A stretch of 64,000 nucleotides of DNA from Bacteroidota bacterium (lineage in GTDB: Bacteria > Bacteroidota > Bacteroidia > Cytophagales > Cytophagaceae), in the NCBI GenBank assembly GCA_023458555.1, contig JAEWYS010000020.1, positions 310,001 through 374,000 of the forward strand, in the 5' to 3' direction. How positions within the stretch are numbered: the first letter of the stretch is position 1; the number at the start of each line of letters is the position of its first letter. The notes under the pieces were generated by a model. It worked only from the letters and a program-made list of their open reading frames with translations, searched no databases and was not told the origin of the DNA. Positions 26,219 to 36,205 of this stretch are shown here, piece after piece. A program made the translations under genes and the position numbers.

Positions 26219-28300
26219 ATGGAGAAATTTAAGATACTTACTGAAACTTCACCGTGGTATATTGTGCTCTGTGTGGTGGCTGGTCTGACATATGCAGCGT
26301 TGCTTTATACCAGATCCGGGCCCTGGACGAAGATGACCGGCCGGATTTTGTTCTCTATCCGCTTTTTGGCGGTATTTCTGATTTGTTTTTTACTGACCGG
26401 CCCTTTGATCCAGCTGATCAGAAACTATTTTGAAAAACCCTCAATTGTTATTGCCGTCGATAATTCGGAATCCATGCATTATGGAATGGATACGACAGGA
26501 CTTATCCGGCTGAGAGCAGAAATCGGGCAGCTTGCTTCCCGGCTGCAGAATGAGGAAGTAGATGTTGAAATTATAACGCTGGCAGGACAGGCAGATCCGG
26601 AAACACTTGATTCACTTCGGTTCGATGAGAAATCAACCAATCTGGGTACCATGCTTGCCAGCATCGAAACCAATTACGAAAACCGAAATCTGGCCGGTGT
26701 CGTATTGCTTAGCGACGGAATTTTTAATGAAGGAATGGATCCTTTGTTTCGTCACTATACTTTTCCTGTATTGACTGTGGGCTTTGGCGATACGACTACC
26801 CGGCGGGATCTTAAAATCAAAAATCTGCTGTACAACAGGATTGCTTATACAGGTAATAAGTTTCCTCTGATTGCCGAAATACAGAATACCGGATTCTCAG
26901 GGCAGACGATCCGTGTTAAATTAAAGCAGAGCGGAAAAACACTGGAAGAAAAAAGTATACAGCTGGCGGGAAAGACACTAGTGGAAACAGAGTTTTCAAT
27001 CGCGTCTTCCAAACCCGGCCTGCAGCATTATATTGTGGAAGTGGAACCCCTGGATCAGGAGTTTACCGACCAGAACAATTCGGCACATGCCTATATCGAA
27101 ATTATGGATGCCAGAGAAAAAATTCTGCTGGCTGCCAGTGGCCCTCATCCTGATATCAAGGTCCTGAAGAGTGTAATCGAACAAAAAGATAACTATGAGC
27201 TAAGCCTTTTTATTCCTGGCATCACTTCATTGAAGGAGGATAAATACGATCTTGTTATTTTTCATCAGTTGCCGGACTTCAGTGGCGGAACAGATATGCT
27301 GGTACAAAAGCTGAAATCCATGTCATCATCTTTCTTTTATATCGCGGGCAATCAAAGCAATATTGCAAAGCTGAATCAGGTAAACGAAGTGTTGGAAATT
27401 ACCACCAGAAGCACACAGAAAGATCTCGTCTATGCCAGCTTAAGCAGTGGATTTGAAAGATTCAGGCTGGATCGGGGCGAAGCTTCCGTGCTTGGTAAAT
27501 ATCCGCCCTTGATTGCACCATTTGGAACCATCGTCCTTAAAGCCAATTGCGAAATAGTCCTGTATCAGAAGATCGGATCAGTGGTTACCGATAATCCCTT
27601 GCTTGCTTTACGAAACGAAAGCGGGAAAAAAGCCGCAGTATTGACGGCTGAAGGTATATGGCAGTGGAGACTGGAAGAATTCAAATCAACCGGATCAACA
27701 CAGTTTTTTGATACGTTCTTTAATTCCTTGTTCCAATATCTCTCTTCCAGGGAAGATAAACGCAAATTCCGGCTGGCTCCCTTGCATAATGAAGTCAATG
27801 AAAATGAACATGTTGCTTTTGAGGCCCAGTTGTATAATGATATCTATGAGCCGGTATATGGCAAAAAAATCAGTCTGAATATTAAAGGAGAAGATGGCAG
27901 TGTGCTCCAGTACGCCTTTACCAATACGGAGAGCAGTTCTGTTTTTGAAGTAAAAGGACTGAAGCCCGGACTATATTCATATACCGGTAGTGTGGAGCAT
28001 GCCGGGCAGACGTATCAGGCAGCCGGGGAGTTTCTGATCAGAGAACAACGATTGGAAGCGTTGAATACCCAGGCGAATCATGGTATGCTTCAGGAACTTT
28101 CTCTAAAAACAAACGGACAGTTTTTTGCAGCGACTCAATGGGGTGATCTTAATAATCAGTTGAAAAATACAGAATTCCGTTCAGTTATCCACTCAACGGA
28201 AGATTTCAGGGAGATTATACATCTGCCCTGGCTGCTGATTCTGATTATTATACTGATCTCCGCAGAGTGGAGCATACGGAAATATAGCGGGGGATATTGA
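26219..28300 (+). CDS. membrane protein with VWA domain
   Basis: A 693-residue inner-membrane protein. Two transmembrane segments lie near residues 14-31 and 43-63 and another near the C-terminus (LPWLLILIIILISAE). Between them is a von Willebrand type A domain with MIDAS-like D81-N-S83-E-S85 (IVIAVDNSESM) and LLSDGIFNEG. Later parts are beta-rich, as in the large BatA-like or glutamine-amidotransferase-related membrane proteins of Bacteroidota. It should present a metal-dependent binding domain in the periplasm. The partner is unknown. Its start abuts the fabG terminator hairpin. Confidence 0.75.
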   Translation: MEKFKILTETSPWYIVLCVVAGLTYAALLYTRSGPWTKMTGRILFSIRFLAVFLICFLLTGPLIQLIRNYFEKPSIVIAVDNSESMHYGMDTTGLIRLRAEIGQLASRLQNEEVDVEIITLAGQADPETLDSLRFDEKSTNLGTMLASIETNYENRNLAGVVLLSDGIFNEGMDPLFRHYTFPVLTVGFGDTTTRRDLKIKNLLYNRIAYTGNKFPLIAEIQNTGFSGQTIRVKLKQSGKTLEEKSIQLAGKTLVETEFSIASSKPGLQHYIVEVEPLDQEFTDQNNSAHAYIEIMDAREKILLAASGPHPDIKVLKSVIEQKDNYELSLFIPGITSLKEDKYDLVIFHQLPDFSGGTDMLVQKLKSMSSSFFYIAGNQSNIAKLNQVNEVLEITTRSTQKDLVYASLSSGFERFRLDRGEASVLGKYPPLIAPFGTIVLKANCEIVLYQKIGSVVTDNPLLALRNESGKKAAVLTAEGIWQWRLEEFKSTGSTQFFDTFFNSLFQYLSSREDKRKFRLAPLHNEVNENEHVAFEAQLYNDIYEPVYGKKISLNIKGEDGSVLQYAFTNTESSSVFEVKGLKPGLYSYTGSVEHAGQTYQAAGEFLIREQRLEALNTQANHGMLQELSLKTNGQFFAATQWGDLNNQLKNTEFRSVIHSTEDFREIIHLPWLLILIIILISAEWSIRKYSGGY

Positions 28301-28322
28301 CCGGACCGGGTGATCGGACATG

Positions 28323-28369
28323 TATATTTCTTATGTCAGCTTGCAAAGACAACCGGCATAAGAAATATA
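28323..28369. terminator. long inverted repeat between convergent genes
   Basis: A 13-base perfect stem, TATATTTCTTATG (28323-28335) with its complement at 28357-28369, lies between the convergent VWA and def genes. There is no T run, but the position suggests a shared terminator. Confidence 0.5.
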
Positions 28370-28385
28370 ACAGAGCGCATCCGGC

Positions 28386-28937
28386 TTATTTTTTCAGAGG
28401 AAACCGCATCCGGTAGCTTACATCAACTTTCCCCCTGGAAATGTCTGCCAGCTTGCTTTTGAGCAGTTTTCTGCGAATAGAAGAGATATAATCAACAAAA
28501 AGAACCCCTTCGATGTGATCGTACTCATGCTGAAATACTCTGGCCTTCATGCCATCCAGCTCTTCAATGTGCTCGTTCCAGTTTTCATCATAGTATTTTA
28601 CCTTGATTGCCTCCGGACGGTCCACATGTGCTCTGATACCCGGAATGCTCAGACAGCCTTCTTCATAAGACCATTCTTCTTCATATTCTTCCAGAATAAC
28701 AGGATTGACAAAAGCCTTTTTATATCCCTGCAGATTGTCCGGATCCATCGGTTCCGCATCAACAACAAATAGCCTGAGGCTGAGACCGACCTGCGGGGCA
28801 GCAAGACCAACTCCGTTTGCTTCATACATCGTTTCAAACATGTCTTCGACCAGCTTATGTATATCGGTGCCTTTTTCAATTTCTTCCGCTTTCTTTTTCA
28901 GAACCGGGTCACCGAATGCAACTATCGGATATATCAT
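28386..28937 (-). CDS. def: peptide deformylase
   Basis: A 183-residue metalloenzyme that removes the formyl group from nascent proteins. All three motifs are present: GVGLAAPQVG, EEGCLSIPG with the metal-binding Cys, and HEYDH with the two metal-binding His and catalytic Glu. The length is normal. It follows ruvX on the same strand by 24 bases, so the two are likely one operon. Confidence 0.97.
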   Translation of the reverse strand: MIYPIVAFGDPVLKKKAEEIEKGTDIHKLVEDMFETMYEANGVGLAAPQVGLSLRLFVVDAEPMDPDNLQGYKKAFVNPVILEEYEEEWSYEEGCLSIPGIRAHVDRPEAIKVKYYDENWNEHIEELDGMKARVFQHEYDHIEGVLFVDYISSIRRKLLKSKLADISRGKVDVSYRMRFPLKK

Positions 28938-28961
28938 AATTATTCTTTATCGTTTGAGTAG

Positions 28962-29378
28962 TTAGTGTTTTTTCTCCAAAAAAGACTGCAAAATAATAAC
29001 AGCGCTTATTTTATCAACGTTCCCTTTGTTTTGTCTGTCCTTTTTTTTCATGCCGCCCTGTATCATGGCGTTCATAGCGATCCTGGAAGTATACCGTTCA
29101 TCTTCAAAATACAGGGGAATATCCGGAAATACTTTGGCCAGCCGGTTCGCAAAATGACGTACATTTTTTGCATTATCCGATTCTTCCTGATTCGTGGTAT
29201 TGTGCGGAAGGCCGACCACAAACGCTTCAATTACTTCCTGCTTGTGATAAGATAGCAGAAAAGCTTCTACGTCTTTTGAGTGCAGGGTATCCAGAGCAGT
29301 AGCGATGATTTTCAGAGGATCGGTCACTGCCAGTCCGACCCGTTTGGTTCCATAATCTATTGCGACAATTCTTCCCAA
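28962..29378 (-). CDS. ruvX: RuvX/YqgF family nuclease
   Basis: A 138-residue RNase H-fold protein. It begins MGRIVAIDYGTKRVGLA with the catalytic Asp of the YqgF family, and has VVGLPH and EDERYTSRIA in the expected order. YqgF proteins act in 16S rRNA 5' maturation or as Holliday-junction resolvases. It is upstream of def in the same direction. Confidence 0.93.
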   Translation of the reverse strand: MGRIVAIDYGTKRVGLAVTDPLKIIATALDTLHSKDVEAFLLSYHKQEVIEAFVVGLPHNTTNQEESDNAKNVRHFANRLAKVFPDIPLYFEDERYTSRIAMNAMIQGGMKKKDRQNKGNVDKISAVIILQSFLEKKH

Positions 29379-29579
29379 GCCCGGTGAATGTTTAACTGAT
29401 TTTCAATTTTCAAAGATAGCCGAATTATATTTAGATGGAAAAGCCATGTACGGGTTTTATCAGCGCAAATGCAATTTCTGCGTATATCGGTATACATATA
29501 TGCAGTACAATCAAACTTTACTTTTAAAAATATAGTTAACTTAGCGGTATATATTATACGATAACCTGCTACTCATAAC

Positions 29580-31205
29580 GTGTCAAAATATTATAACAGC
29601 CGTTCCCAGATTAAGCTACCTGTTTTTCTTGCGCTGGCCCTTGTATGCGGAATTTTTATCGGAGCAATGTTTTTCGACTCATCCAGGAAAAGTGATATAA
29701 CTGCAGCATACAGGAAAATTGCCGATGTACTTACCTATATTGACAAGGACTATGTAGATACGGTCGAGCTTGAGAAACTCGCAGAATATTCCATTATTAA
29801 AATGCTCGAAAAGCTTGATCCGCATACGGTATATATTCCGAAATCGGATATTCAGCTGGCCCATAGCCAGCTGGAAAGCGACTTTGAAGGTGTGGGTATT
29901 GAATTCAACATTATCCGGGATACGATTATTGTCGTGGCTCCTATAAGCGGAGGCCCTTCAGATCAGGCGGGTTTACTGGCCGGAGATAAGATTGTCAGAG
30001 TCAATGATTCCCTTGTTGCCGGCAAAACCATCAGCAATGCCGATGTATTTTCGTTGCTGCGTGGTAAAAAAGGCTCGATTGTTACGCTGACTGTACAGCG
30101 GGGTGCGCAAAAAAAGCATTTTGATTTTCAGGTTGTAAGAGATAAAATTCCTACGTACTCCCTTGATATCTCCTATATGGTGGACGCAGAGACGGGATAT
30201 ATAAAAGTAAGCCGCTTTTCGGCCGGTACGTACAACGAGTTTAAGGAAGCGCTGGACAAGCTGAAAGCGATGGGAATGAGTAATCTGATTCTGGATCTGC
30301 GTGATAATCCCGGAGGATATATGGACCGGGCAACTAAAATGGCGGATGAATTTATCAGCGGAAACAAGCTTATCGTGTATACCGATGGCAAAGACAGCAA
30401 ATATGATCAGCGGGTATATGCCAGCAGAAAAGGCGTTTTTGAGGAGGGAGCCATTGTTGTATTAATCAACGAAGGCAGCGCTTCAGCTTCGGAAATCGTT
30501 TCGGGCGCATTGCAGGATAATGACCGTGCATTAATTATCGGGCGTCGTTCCTTTGGCAAAGGACTGGTTCAGATGCCGATAACCCTCAAGGATGATTCTG
30601 AGCTCAGGCTTACGATTTCAAGATATTATACACCAAGCGGGCGCTGTATTCAGAAACCATACACAGGTGCTTCTCTGGATGAGTATAATAACGATCTTTT
30701 GAAACGATACAATCACGGGGAGTTTTTTCATCTGGACAGCATACGGCTTAATGATTCACTGAAATTTACTACGCTCAACGGCCGGACAGTATATGGTGGA
30801 GGTGGTATTATGCCTGATATATTTGTTCCAAGGGATACTTCGTCCTTTACCAATTATCTGGTTGAGCTGTTTAACCGGAATATTATCCGGGAATACACGC
30901 TTAATTATTATTCAAATAATAAAGAAAAGCTGGAGCAGTACGATGTGGAGGAATTCCGGAAATCCTTTCAGATTACCGATGCCATGCTGGATGAGCTGGT
31001 ACGGATGGCGACCGCTTCCGGGCTGAAGTTCAGAGAGAAGGAATTCCGGAAATCCAGGGAATATATCAAGCAGAATATGAAAGCGTACATAGCCCGCAGT
31101 ATCTGGGGAAACAACGGCTTTTATCCGATCCTGAATGCAAGTGACGAGATTTTTATTCAGGCAATGAAGCACATGGAAGAAGCCCAAAAGCTGGTACGGA
31201 AATAA
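29580..31205 (+). CDS. S41 carboxy-terminal processing protease
   Basis: A 541-residue periplasmic serine protease with an N-terminal signal anchor (LPVFLALALVCGIFIGAMFF). It has a PDZ domain at about 90-180 (GVGIEFNIIRDTIIVVAPI) and a peptidase S41 domain with the catalytic Ser in NEGSASASEIV (300-305 region) and Lys in RRSFGKGLVQ. The start is GTG at 29580; no better in-frame ATG is seen. Such enzymes trim or degrade periplasmic proteins from the C-terminus. A second, larger S41 protease of the Prc type is at 47395, so the window carries both main forms. Confidence 0.93.
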   Translation: MSKYYNSRSQIKLPVFLALALVCGIFIGAMFFDSSRKSDITAAYRKIADVLTYIDKDYVDTVELEKLAEYSIIKMLEKLDPHTVYIPKSDIQLAHSQLESDFEGVGIEFNIIRDTIIVVAPISGGPSDQAGLLAGDKIVRVNDSLVAGKTISNADVFSLLRGKKGSIVTLTVQRGAQKKHFDFQVVRDKIPTYSLDISYMVDAETGYIKVSRFSAGTYNEFKEALDKLKAMGMSNLILDLRDNPGGYMDRATKMADEFISGNKLIVYTDGKDSKYDQRVYASRKGVFEEGAIVVLINEGSASASEIVSGALQDNDRALIIGRRSFGKGLVQMPITLKDDSELRLTISRYYTPSGRCIQKPYTGASLDEYNNDLLKRYNHGEFFHLDSIRLNDSLKFTTLNGRTVYGGGGIMPDIFVPRDTSSFTNYLVELFNRNIIREYTLNYYSNNKEKLEQYDVEEFRKSFQITDAMLDELVRMATASGLKFREKEFRKSREYIKQNMKAYIARSIWGNNGFYPILNASDEIFIQAMKHMEEAQKLVRK

Positions 31206-31607
31206 GTGAGGGCTTTCCTGAAAACCGGAGTGGGCTTAGGCGCCTGAATAGCGACCAATAGATTTTGGAAATAAGCAGGCATTCCTCGTGTCAGCTATAT
31301 AAAAACGATAATAGGCATCATTGCCTGTTGTACAAAGAGTATTCATCGTATTGTTTCTTCCCGACAGATTGATTGTGCCGGGTTTCCTAATTGATTGCTG
31401 CATTGCGCTCTTTGAGCCTTAAACGTTAAACTTGTGCTTTTATACGATTGAAAGATGTCGCAAGGTTAAATCATAGTTTAAAAAAACAGATAGCTTCTAT
31501 CAGTGTTTCCATGAGAGTATGTGCATAAGTTTATAGGACCGGCACTGGTTTTATTTTTAAATTTGCCGCTCTTTCCTTTGTATTAAAAAATTAATCGGGT
31601 TTTAAAA
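31206..31607. other. intergenic, nothing recognised apart from a weak promoter box
   Basis: About 400 bases between the S41 protease and gcvP. A TAAATTTG box at 31558-31565, 42 bases before the gcvP ATG, could be a -7 element, but no matching TTTG is seen at the right distance. No gene, repeat or strong hairpin was found. Confidence 0.5.
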
Positions 31608-34478
31608 ATGAGCATTAATCTTACCAACAGGAAGAAATTTGCCAAAAGACATATTGGTGTTACAGATGCGCAGCTGGCAGAAATGTTGTCAGTGATCGGG
31701 GTCGAATCGCTTGATCAGCTGATTGATCAGACCATTCCGGATACGATCCGGCTGAAGGAAAAGCTCAGGCTGCCTCAGGAGAAGTCTGAGTATGTTTTTC
31801 TGAACGAGTTCAGAAAGCTTGCAGCAGAAAACAGCATTTTTAAATCGTATATAGGACAGGGATACTATGATTGTATCACGCCTAATGTTGTTGTCCGCAA
31901 CATTCTTGAAAATCCGGGCTGGTACACTGCCTATACTCCTTATCAGGCTGAGATAGCCCAGGGAAGGCTGGAAATGCTGCTCAACTACCAGACCATTGTG
32001 ACGGAGCTTACGGGTATGGAGATTGCCAATGCTTCGTTGCTGGATGAGGCTACGGCGGCTGCGGAGCTGGTCAATATGTTTTATAATGCAAGGAAAGGTA
32101 ACAGGAAAAACGCGGATACCTTTTTCGTTTCGGAGGCCTGCTTTCCGCAAACGCTTGATGTGCTTAAAACCCGTACTGCTCCGCTTGGCATCAGGCTGCG
32201 GATTGGCCGGATTGAAGATATTGATTTCAAGGATACCGCACTTTTTGGTATTCTGGTGCAGTACCCCGATTCGAAAGGAGAGGTTCGTGACTATAGCCAG
32301 CTGACCAAAGCAGCGCATGACCAGGATATTCCCGTCGGGTTTGCCGCCGATCTGCTGAGTCTCGCTATTCTTACATCTCCCGGACAAATGGGAGCGGATG
32401 CTGTGATCGGAACTACGCAGCGGTTTGGGGTGCCTATGGGATTTGGCGGACCTCATGCAGCATATTTTGCGACCAGAGAAGAATTCAAACGTATTATTCC
32501 GGGACGTATTATTGGTGTATCCGTAGATGCGGAAGGCAAGACGGCCTACCGGATGGCGCTGCAAACACGTGAGCAGCATATCCGACGGGAAAAAGCAACT
32601 TCCAATATATGCACCGCACAGGTTTTGCTGGCGGTTATTTCTGCCGCTTATGTGATTTACCACGGCCCGCAGGGCTTAAAAGGAATTGCTGAAAGAGTAC
32701 ACGGCATGGCCCGTTTACTGGCAGAGGGGTTAAAGCTCGGAGGCTTTCAGCAGCTGAATCCCTGTTTTTTTGATACAATCCGTATTGAGGCTGGGGATCG
32801 CCTTGAAGAAATCCGACAGCGGGCACTGGCTGCCGGTATCAATCTTTTGTACGATGAAAAGAGTGGCTGTATCCAGATATCAGTAGACGAAACTACAGAA
32901 ATTACTGATGTTGCGGTGGTGGCACAGGCATTCGGAGTGTCAGCAGACTGGCATAAGCTGGCAGAAAATCTTGCTGTTGTTTATCCTGAATCATTACGGA
33001 GAAAGGATGATTATCTGCATCATAAGGTATTCAATGCGTATCATACCGAGCATGAGCTGCTGCGCTATCTGAAACAGCTTGAGAACAAAGATCTTTCGCT
33101 CGTGCATTCAATGATAGCACTGGGTTCCTGTACCATGAAGCTCAATGCTACGACCGAAATGCTGGCGATTACCTGGCCGGAATTTGCCGGTATTCATCCT
33201 TTTGCGCCGGACGATCAGGTAAAAGGCTACAAATGTCTTTTTTCCGAACTCAGAAGCTGGCTCTCTGAGATTACCGGCTTTGCGGACGTGTCTCTGCAGC
33301 CCAACTCCGGAGCGCAGGGAGAGTATGCAGGACTGCTTGTGATACGCAGGTATTTTGAAAGCAGGGGAGAAGCCCACCGTACCGTTGCGCTTATTCCATC
33401 TTCTGCGCATGGTACCAATCCGGCAAGCGCGGTCATGGCAGGCTTTGAAGTAGTAGTTGTCAAATGTGACGATAAAGGAAACATTGACCTGGATGATCTC
33501 CGGCTGAAGACAGAAAAGCATCGTGATAATCTGGGCGCATTGCTGATTACATACCCCTCGACCCATGGCGTGTTTGAGGAGCAGGTGCGTGAAATATGCT
33601 CAACGATACATGCCGCAGGCGGACAGGTATATATGGACGGAGCGAATATGAATGCACAGGTAGGCTTAACCAGTCCCGGATTTATAGGAGCAGATGTATG
33701 TCATCTGAATCTGCATAAGACATTTTGTATACCACATGGCGGTGGAGGACCTGGTATGGGCCCGATAGGCGTTGCCGGACATCTTGTTCCTTTCTTGCCC
33801 GGACATCCGGTAGTTCAGGTATCGGGCACGGAGGCAATTACGGCTGTTTCTGCTGCTCCCTATGGAAGCGCCTCGATATTGCCGATTTCCTATGCCTACA
33901 TTTCCATGATGGGTGAAAACGGATTAAAAGACGCGACCCGCTATGCCATTCTTAATGCGAATTATCTGAAGGCGCGTCTTGAAAAGCATTATCCGGTGCT
34001 CTATTCAGGAGCAAATAACCGCTGTGCACATGAGTTCATACTCGATTGCCGCAGTTTTAAGCAAAGTGCCGGTATAGAGGTAGAGGATATTGCCAAGCGT
34101 CTCATGGACTTTGGTTTTCACTCTCCGACAGTTTCCTTCCCTGTTCCCGGGACGCTGATGATCGAACCGACCGAAAGTGAGTCTCAGGCAGAGCTTGACC
34201 GTTTTTGCGAAGCAATGATCGCTATTCGGGAAGAGATAAGAGAAGTAGAAGAAGGCAAAGCGGATAGAGAAAATAATGTATTGCAGCGGGCCCCGCATAC
34301 AGCAGAAGTCGTTGCTTCAGATCATTGGGACCGGCCATATTCACGCGAAAAGGCTGCATTTCCCCTGAGCTGGATTAAAGAGGCAAAATTCTGGCCTTCA
34401 GTGAGCAGAATAGACAGTGCCTATGGAGACAGAAATCTGATCTGTACCTGTGCGCCGGTCGAGGCTTATACCGGGTAG
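31608..34478 (+). CDS. gcvP: glycine dehydrogenase (decarboxylating), P-protein
   Basis: A 956-residue PLP enzyme, the fused long form of the P-protein. It decarboxylates glycine and passes the aminomethyl group to the lipoylated H-protein. The N-terminus RHIGVTDAQLAEML is characteristic. The PLP lysine is K704 in HLNLHKTFCIPHGGGGPG. The length matches the single-chain bacterial form. Genes for the T and H proteins are not in the window. LipA and LpdA encoded nearby serve the same complex. Confidence 0.98.
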   Translation: MSINLTNRKKFAKRHIGVTDAQLAEMLSVIGVESLDQLIDQTIPDTIRLKEKLRLPQEKSEYVFLNEFRKLAAENSIFKSYIGQGYYDCITPNVVVRNILENPGWYTAYTPYQAEIAQGRLEMLLNYQTIVTELTGMEIANASLLDEATAAAELVNMFYNARKGNRKNADTFFVSEACFPQTLDVLKTRTAPLGIRLRIGRIEDIDFKDTALFGILVQYPDSKGEVRDYSQLTKAAHDQDIPVGFAADLLSLAILTSPGQMGADAVIGTTQRFGVPMGFGGPHAAYFATREEFKRIIPGRIIGVSVDAEGKTAYRMALQTREQHIRREKATSNICTAQVLLAVISAAYVIYHGPQGLKGIAERVHGMARLLAEGLKLGGFQQLNPCFFDTIRIEAGDRLEEIRQRALAAGINLLYDEKSGCIQISVDETTEITDVAVVAQAFGVSADWHKLAENLAVVYPESLRRKDDYLHHKVFNAYHTEHELLRYLKQLENKDLSLVHSMIALGSCTMKLNATTEMLAITWPEFAGIHPFAPDDQVKGYKCLFSELRSWLSEITGFADVSLQPNSGAQGEYAGLLVIRRYFESRGEAHRTVALIPSSAHGTNPASAVMAGFEVVVVKCDDKGNIDLDDLRLKTEKHRDNLGALLITYPSTHGVFEEQVREICSTIHAAGGQVYMDGANMNAQVGLTSPGFIGADVCHLNLHKTFCIPHGGGGPGMGPIGVAGHLVPFLPGHPVVQVSGTEAITAVSAAPYGSASILPISYAYISMMGENGLKDATRYAILNANYLKARLEKHYPVLYSGANNRCAHEFILDCRSFKQSAGIEVEDIAKRLMDFGFHSPTVSFPVPGTLMIEPTESESQAELDRFCEAMIAIREEIREVEEGKADRENNVLQRAPHTAEVVASDHWDRPYSREKAAFPLSWIKEAKFWPSVSRIDSAYGDRNLICTCAPVEAYTG

Positions 34479-34513
34479 TATAGCCGGAAAAATTAAATAG
34501 CTTATAAACAATT

Positions 34514-34590
34514 TTTCTTAAATCCGGTTTTTAGCCCCAATGAACCTGATTTAATTTGGGAATAACCGGATTTAAGAAAGCCGTTTTTTT
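34514..34590 (+). terminator. long terminator after gcvP
   Basis: A 16-base perfect stem, TTTCTTAAATCCGGTT (34514-34529) with AACCGGATTTAAGAAA (34564-34579), encloses a smaller CCCAA/TTGGG stem, and is followed by GCCG and seven T. Confidence 0.85.
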
Positions 34591-34652
34591 GTGGCCGGAT
34601 AAGCATATTTCAGAATGCTTGTGTAAAAGAGGGGATTTTTTTAAAAATTAGT

Positions 34653-34660
34653 TACCTTCG
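34653..34660 (+). promoter_or_regulatory. possible -7 box of the ubiE promoter
   Basis: TACCTTCG fits TAnnTTTG with one change and lies 43 bases before the ubiE ATG. No clear TTTG is seen about 20 bases upstream. Confidence 0.35.
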
Positions 34661-34702
34661 CAGCATTCAATATTTTAATGCTAACATTGAAGCCTTACTG
34701 TT

Positions 34703-35428
34703 ATGACAGTTGTTCCATATAAAGAAAGCGAAGCCGGTAAAAAAGAGCAGGTTGCAGCCATGTTTGATAATGTTTCTGCACGCTATGATCTGTTAAACCG
34801 GGTATTGAGTGTGGGAATTGATGTGCACTGGAGAAAGAAGGCAATTAAAGAACTGAAAGCGCTCAAGCCCGGAAACCTGCTGGATGTAGCAACAGGTACG
34901 GGAGATCTGGCCATCATGGCGGAAAAGATGCTGAAGCCGGCATCCATTACCGGAGTGGATATTTCGGAAGGAATGCTGGAAGTCGGCAGAAAAAAAATAA
35001 AAGAAACCGGCCTCGACAACGTTATTACACTGCAAAAGGGTGATAGCGAAAATCTGATTTTTGAAGAGAATACGTTTGATGCGGTGACGGTGGCTTTCGG
35101 TGTACGGAATTTTGAGAATCTGGAAAAGGGTCTGAAAGAACTGAACAGGGTGCTGAGACCAGGCGGCAAAGTAATGATACTTGAGTTTTCCAAACCACAA
35201 ACTTTTCCGGTCAACTACTTGTATAACTTTTATTTTAACTATATTTTGCCATTTATTGGGAGGCTCGTTTCGAAAGATATGTCTGCTTATTCATATCTTC
35301 CGGAGTCTGTAGAGAAGTTTCCGTTTGGCGATGCATTTTTGGAAAAACTCAAAGATGCCGGATTTAAAAATGTACAATGGAAAAAATTAACTTTTGGCAT
35401 AAGCTCGATCTATACCGGAATAAAATAG
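34703..35428 (+). CDS. ubiE: demethylmenaquinone methyltransferase
   Basis: A 241-residue SAM-dependent methyltransferase that makes menaquinone from demethylmenaquinone. SAM motif LLDVATGTGDLA, VDISEGML, and the family-specific FGVRNFENLEKGLKELNRVL and YSYLPESVEKFP are all present. Full length. Its last 52 bases overlap the start of porT in another frame. Confidence 0.97.
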   Translation: MTVVPYKESEAGKKEQVAAMFDNVSARYDLLNRVLSVGIDVHWRKKAIKELKALKPGNLLDVATGTGDLAIMAEKMLKPASITGVDISEGMLEVGRKKIKETGLDNVITLQKGDSENLIFEENTFDAVTVAFGVRNFENLEKGLKELNRVLRPGGKVMILEFSKPQTFPVNYLYNFYFNYILPFIGRLVSKDMSAYSYLPESVEKFPFGDAFLEKLKDAGFKNVQWKKLTFGISSIYTGIK

Positions 35429-36105
35429 TTTTTGCTTTTTGTTTTGTAATACTTTTTGCCGGACCGGTACACAGTCAGATTAAGAGAAAGCAAACCAATC
35501 TTCCGAACTATGACGACCGAAAGCTGCATTACGGATTTACCCTGGGGATAAATACAACCCGTTATAGACTGCTGCATTCAGAGCATTTTGTCCGTGAGGA
35601 TACGGCCATGTCAGTGCTGGCTCCCCGGTCAACAGGCTTTTCACTCGGTTTTATTCTCAATTACAAGGTTGCCGACTATTTTACCGTACGGCTTTTACCT
35701 ACAGTCTCCTTTTATGAGCGCAGCGTAGATTATATCCTTAAAGGAGGAGTGGGAAACAAGCAGGTGACGGAGTCTACATTTGTTGAAATTCCGCTTATGG
35801 GGCAGTATCGTTCAGAGCGCAGAGGCAATCTCCGCATGTATATGACCGCCGGACTCAAGGCAGGCATAGAAGCCGGGGCCAAAAAGAAAGAAAAAAAGGA
35901 GACGGATCTCAGGACAAATAACTATGACCTGTCCTTTGATTATGGATTCGGCCTGGATATCTTTTATCCTTTTTTTAAGTTTTCGCCGGAAATTCGTTTT
36001 TCGCACGGGCTGCTGAATCTGCTAAACGATGATCCGAATGTATATTCACAAAGCTTAAATCGCATCTCTACCCATACGGTGAGCTTGTTTTTACACTTTG
36101 AATAG
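35377..36105 (+). CDS. porT: PorT-family outer-membrane protein of the type IX secretion system
   Basis: A 242-residue protein with a signal peptide ending AGPVHSQ near residue 34. The mature start NLPNYDDRKLHYGFTLGIN is characteristic of PorT/SprT, an eight-stranded outer-membrane barrel needed for T9SS secretion. The rest consists of barrel strands ending SLFLHFE. The start at 35377 lies inside the 3' end of ubiE; no later Met would keep the signal peptide, so the 52-base overlap seems real. It should support export of the sorting-domain proteins elsewhere in this window. Confidence 0.9.
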   Translation: MEKINFWHKLDLYRNKIVFAFCFVILFAGPVHSQIKRKQTNLPNYDDRKLHYGFTLGINTTRYRLLHSEHFVREDTAMSVLAPRSTGFSLGFILNYKVADYFTVRLLPTVSFYERSVDYILKGGVGNKQVTESTFVEIPLMGQYRSERRGNLRMYMTAGLKAGIEAGAKKKEKKETDLRTNNYDLSFDYGFGLDIFYPFFKFSPEIRFSHGLLNLLNDDPNVYSQSLNRISTHTVSLFLHFE

Positions 36106-36205
36106 AAATTTTTAGATTTATTGTATATAGACTTTTAGACAATTTTTATAAATTGCACAGATATTTTTAGAGAAATTATTATTAACTCAAACAATTAAAT
36201 AACTC

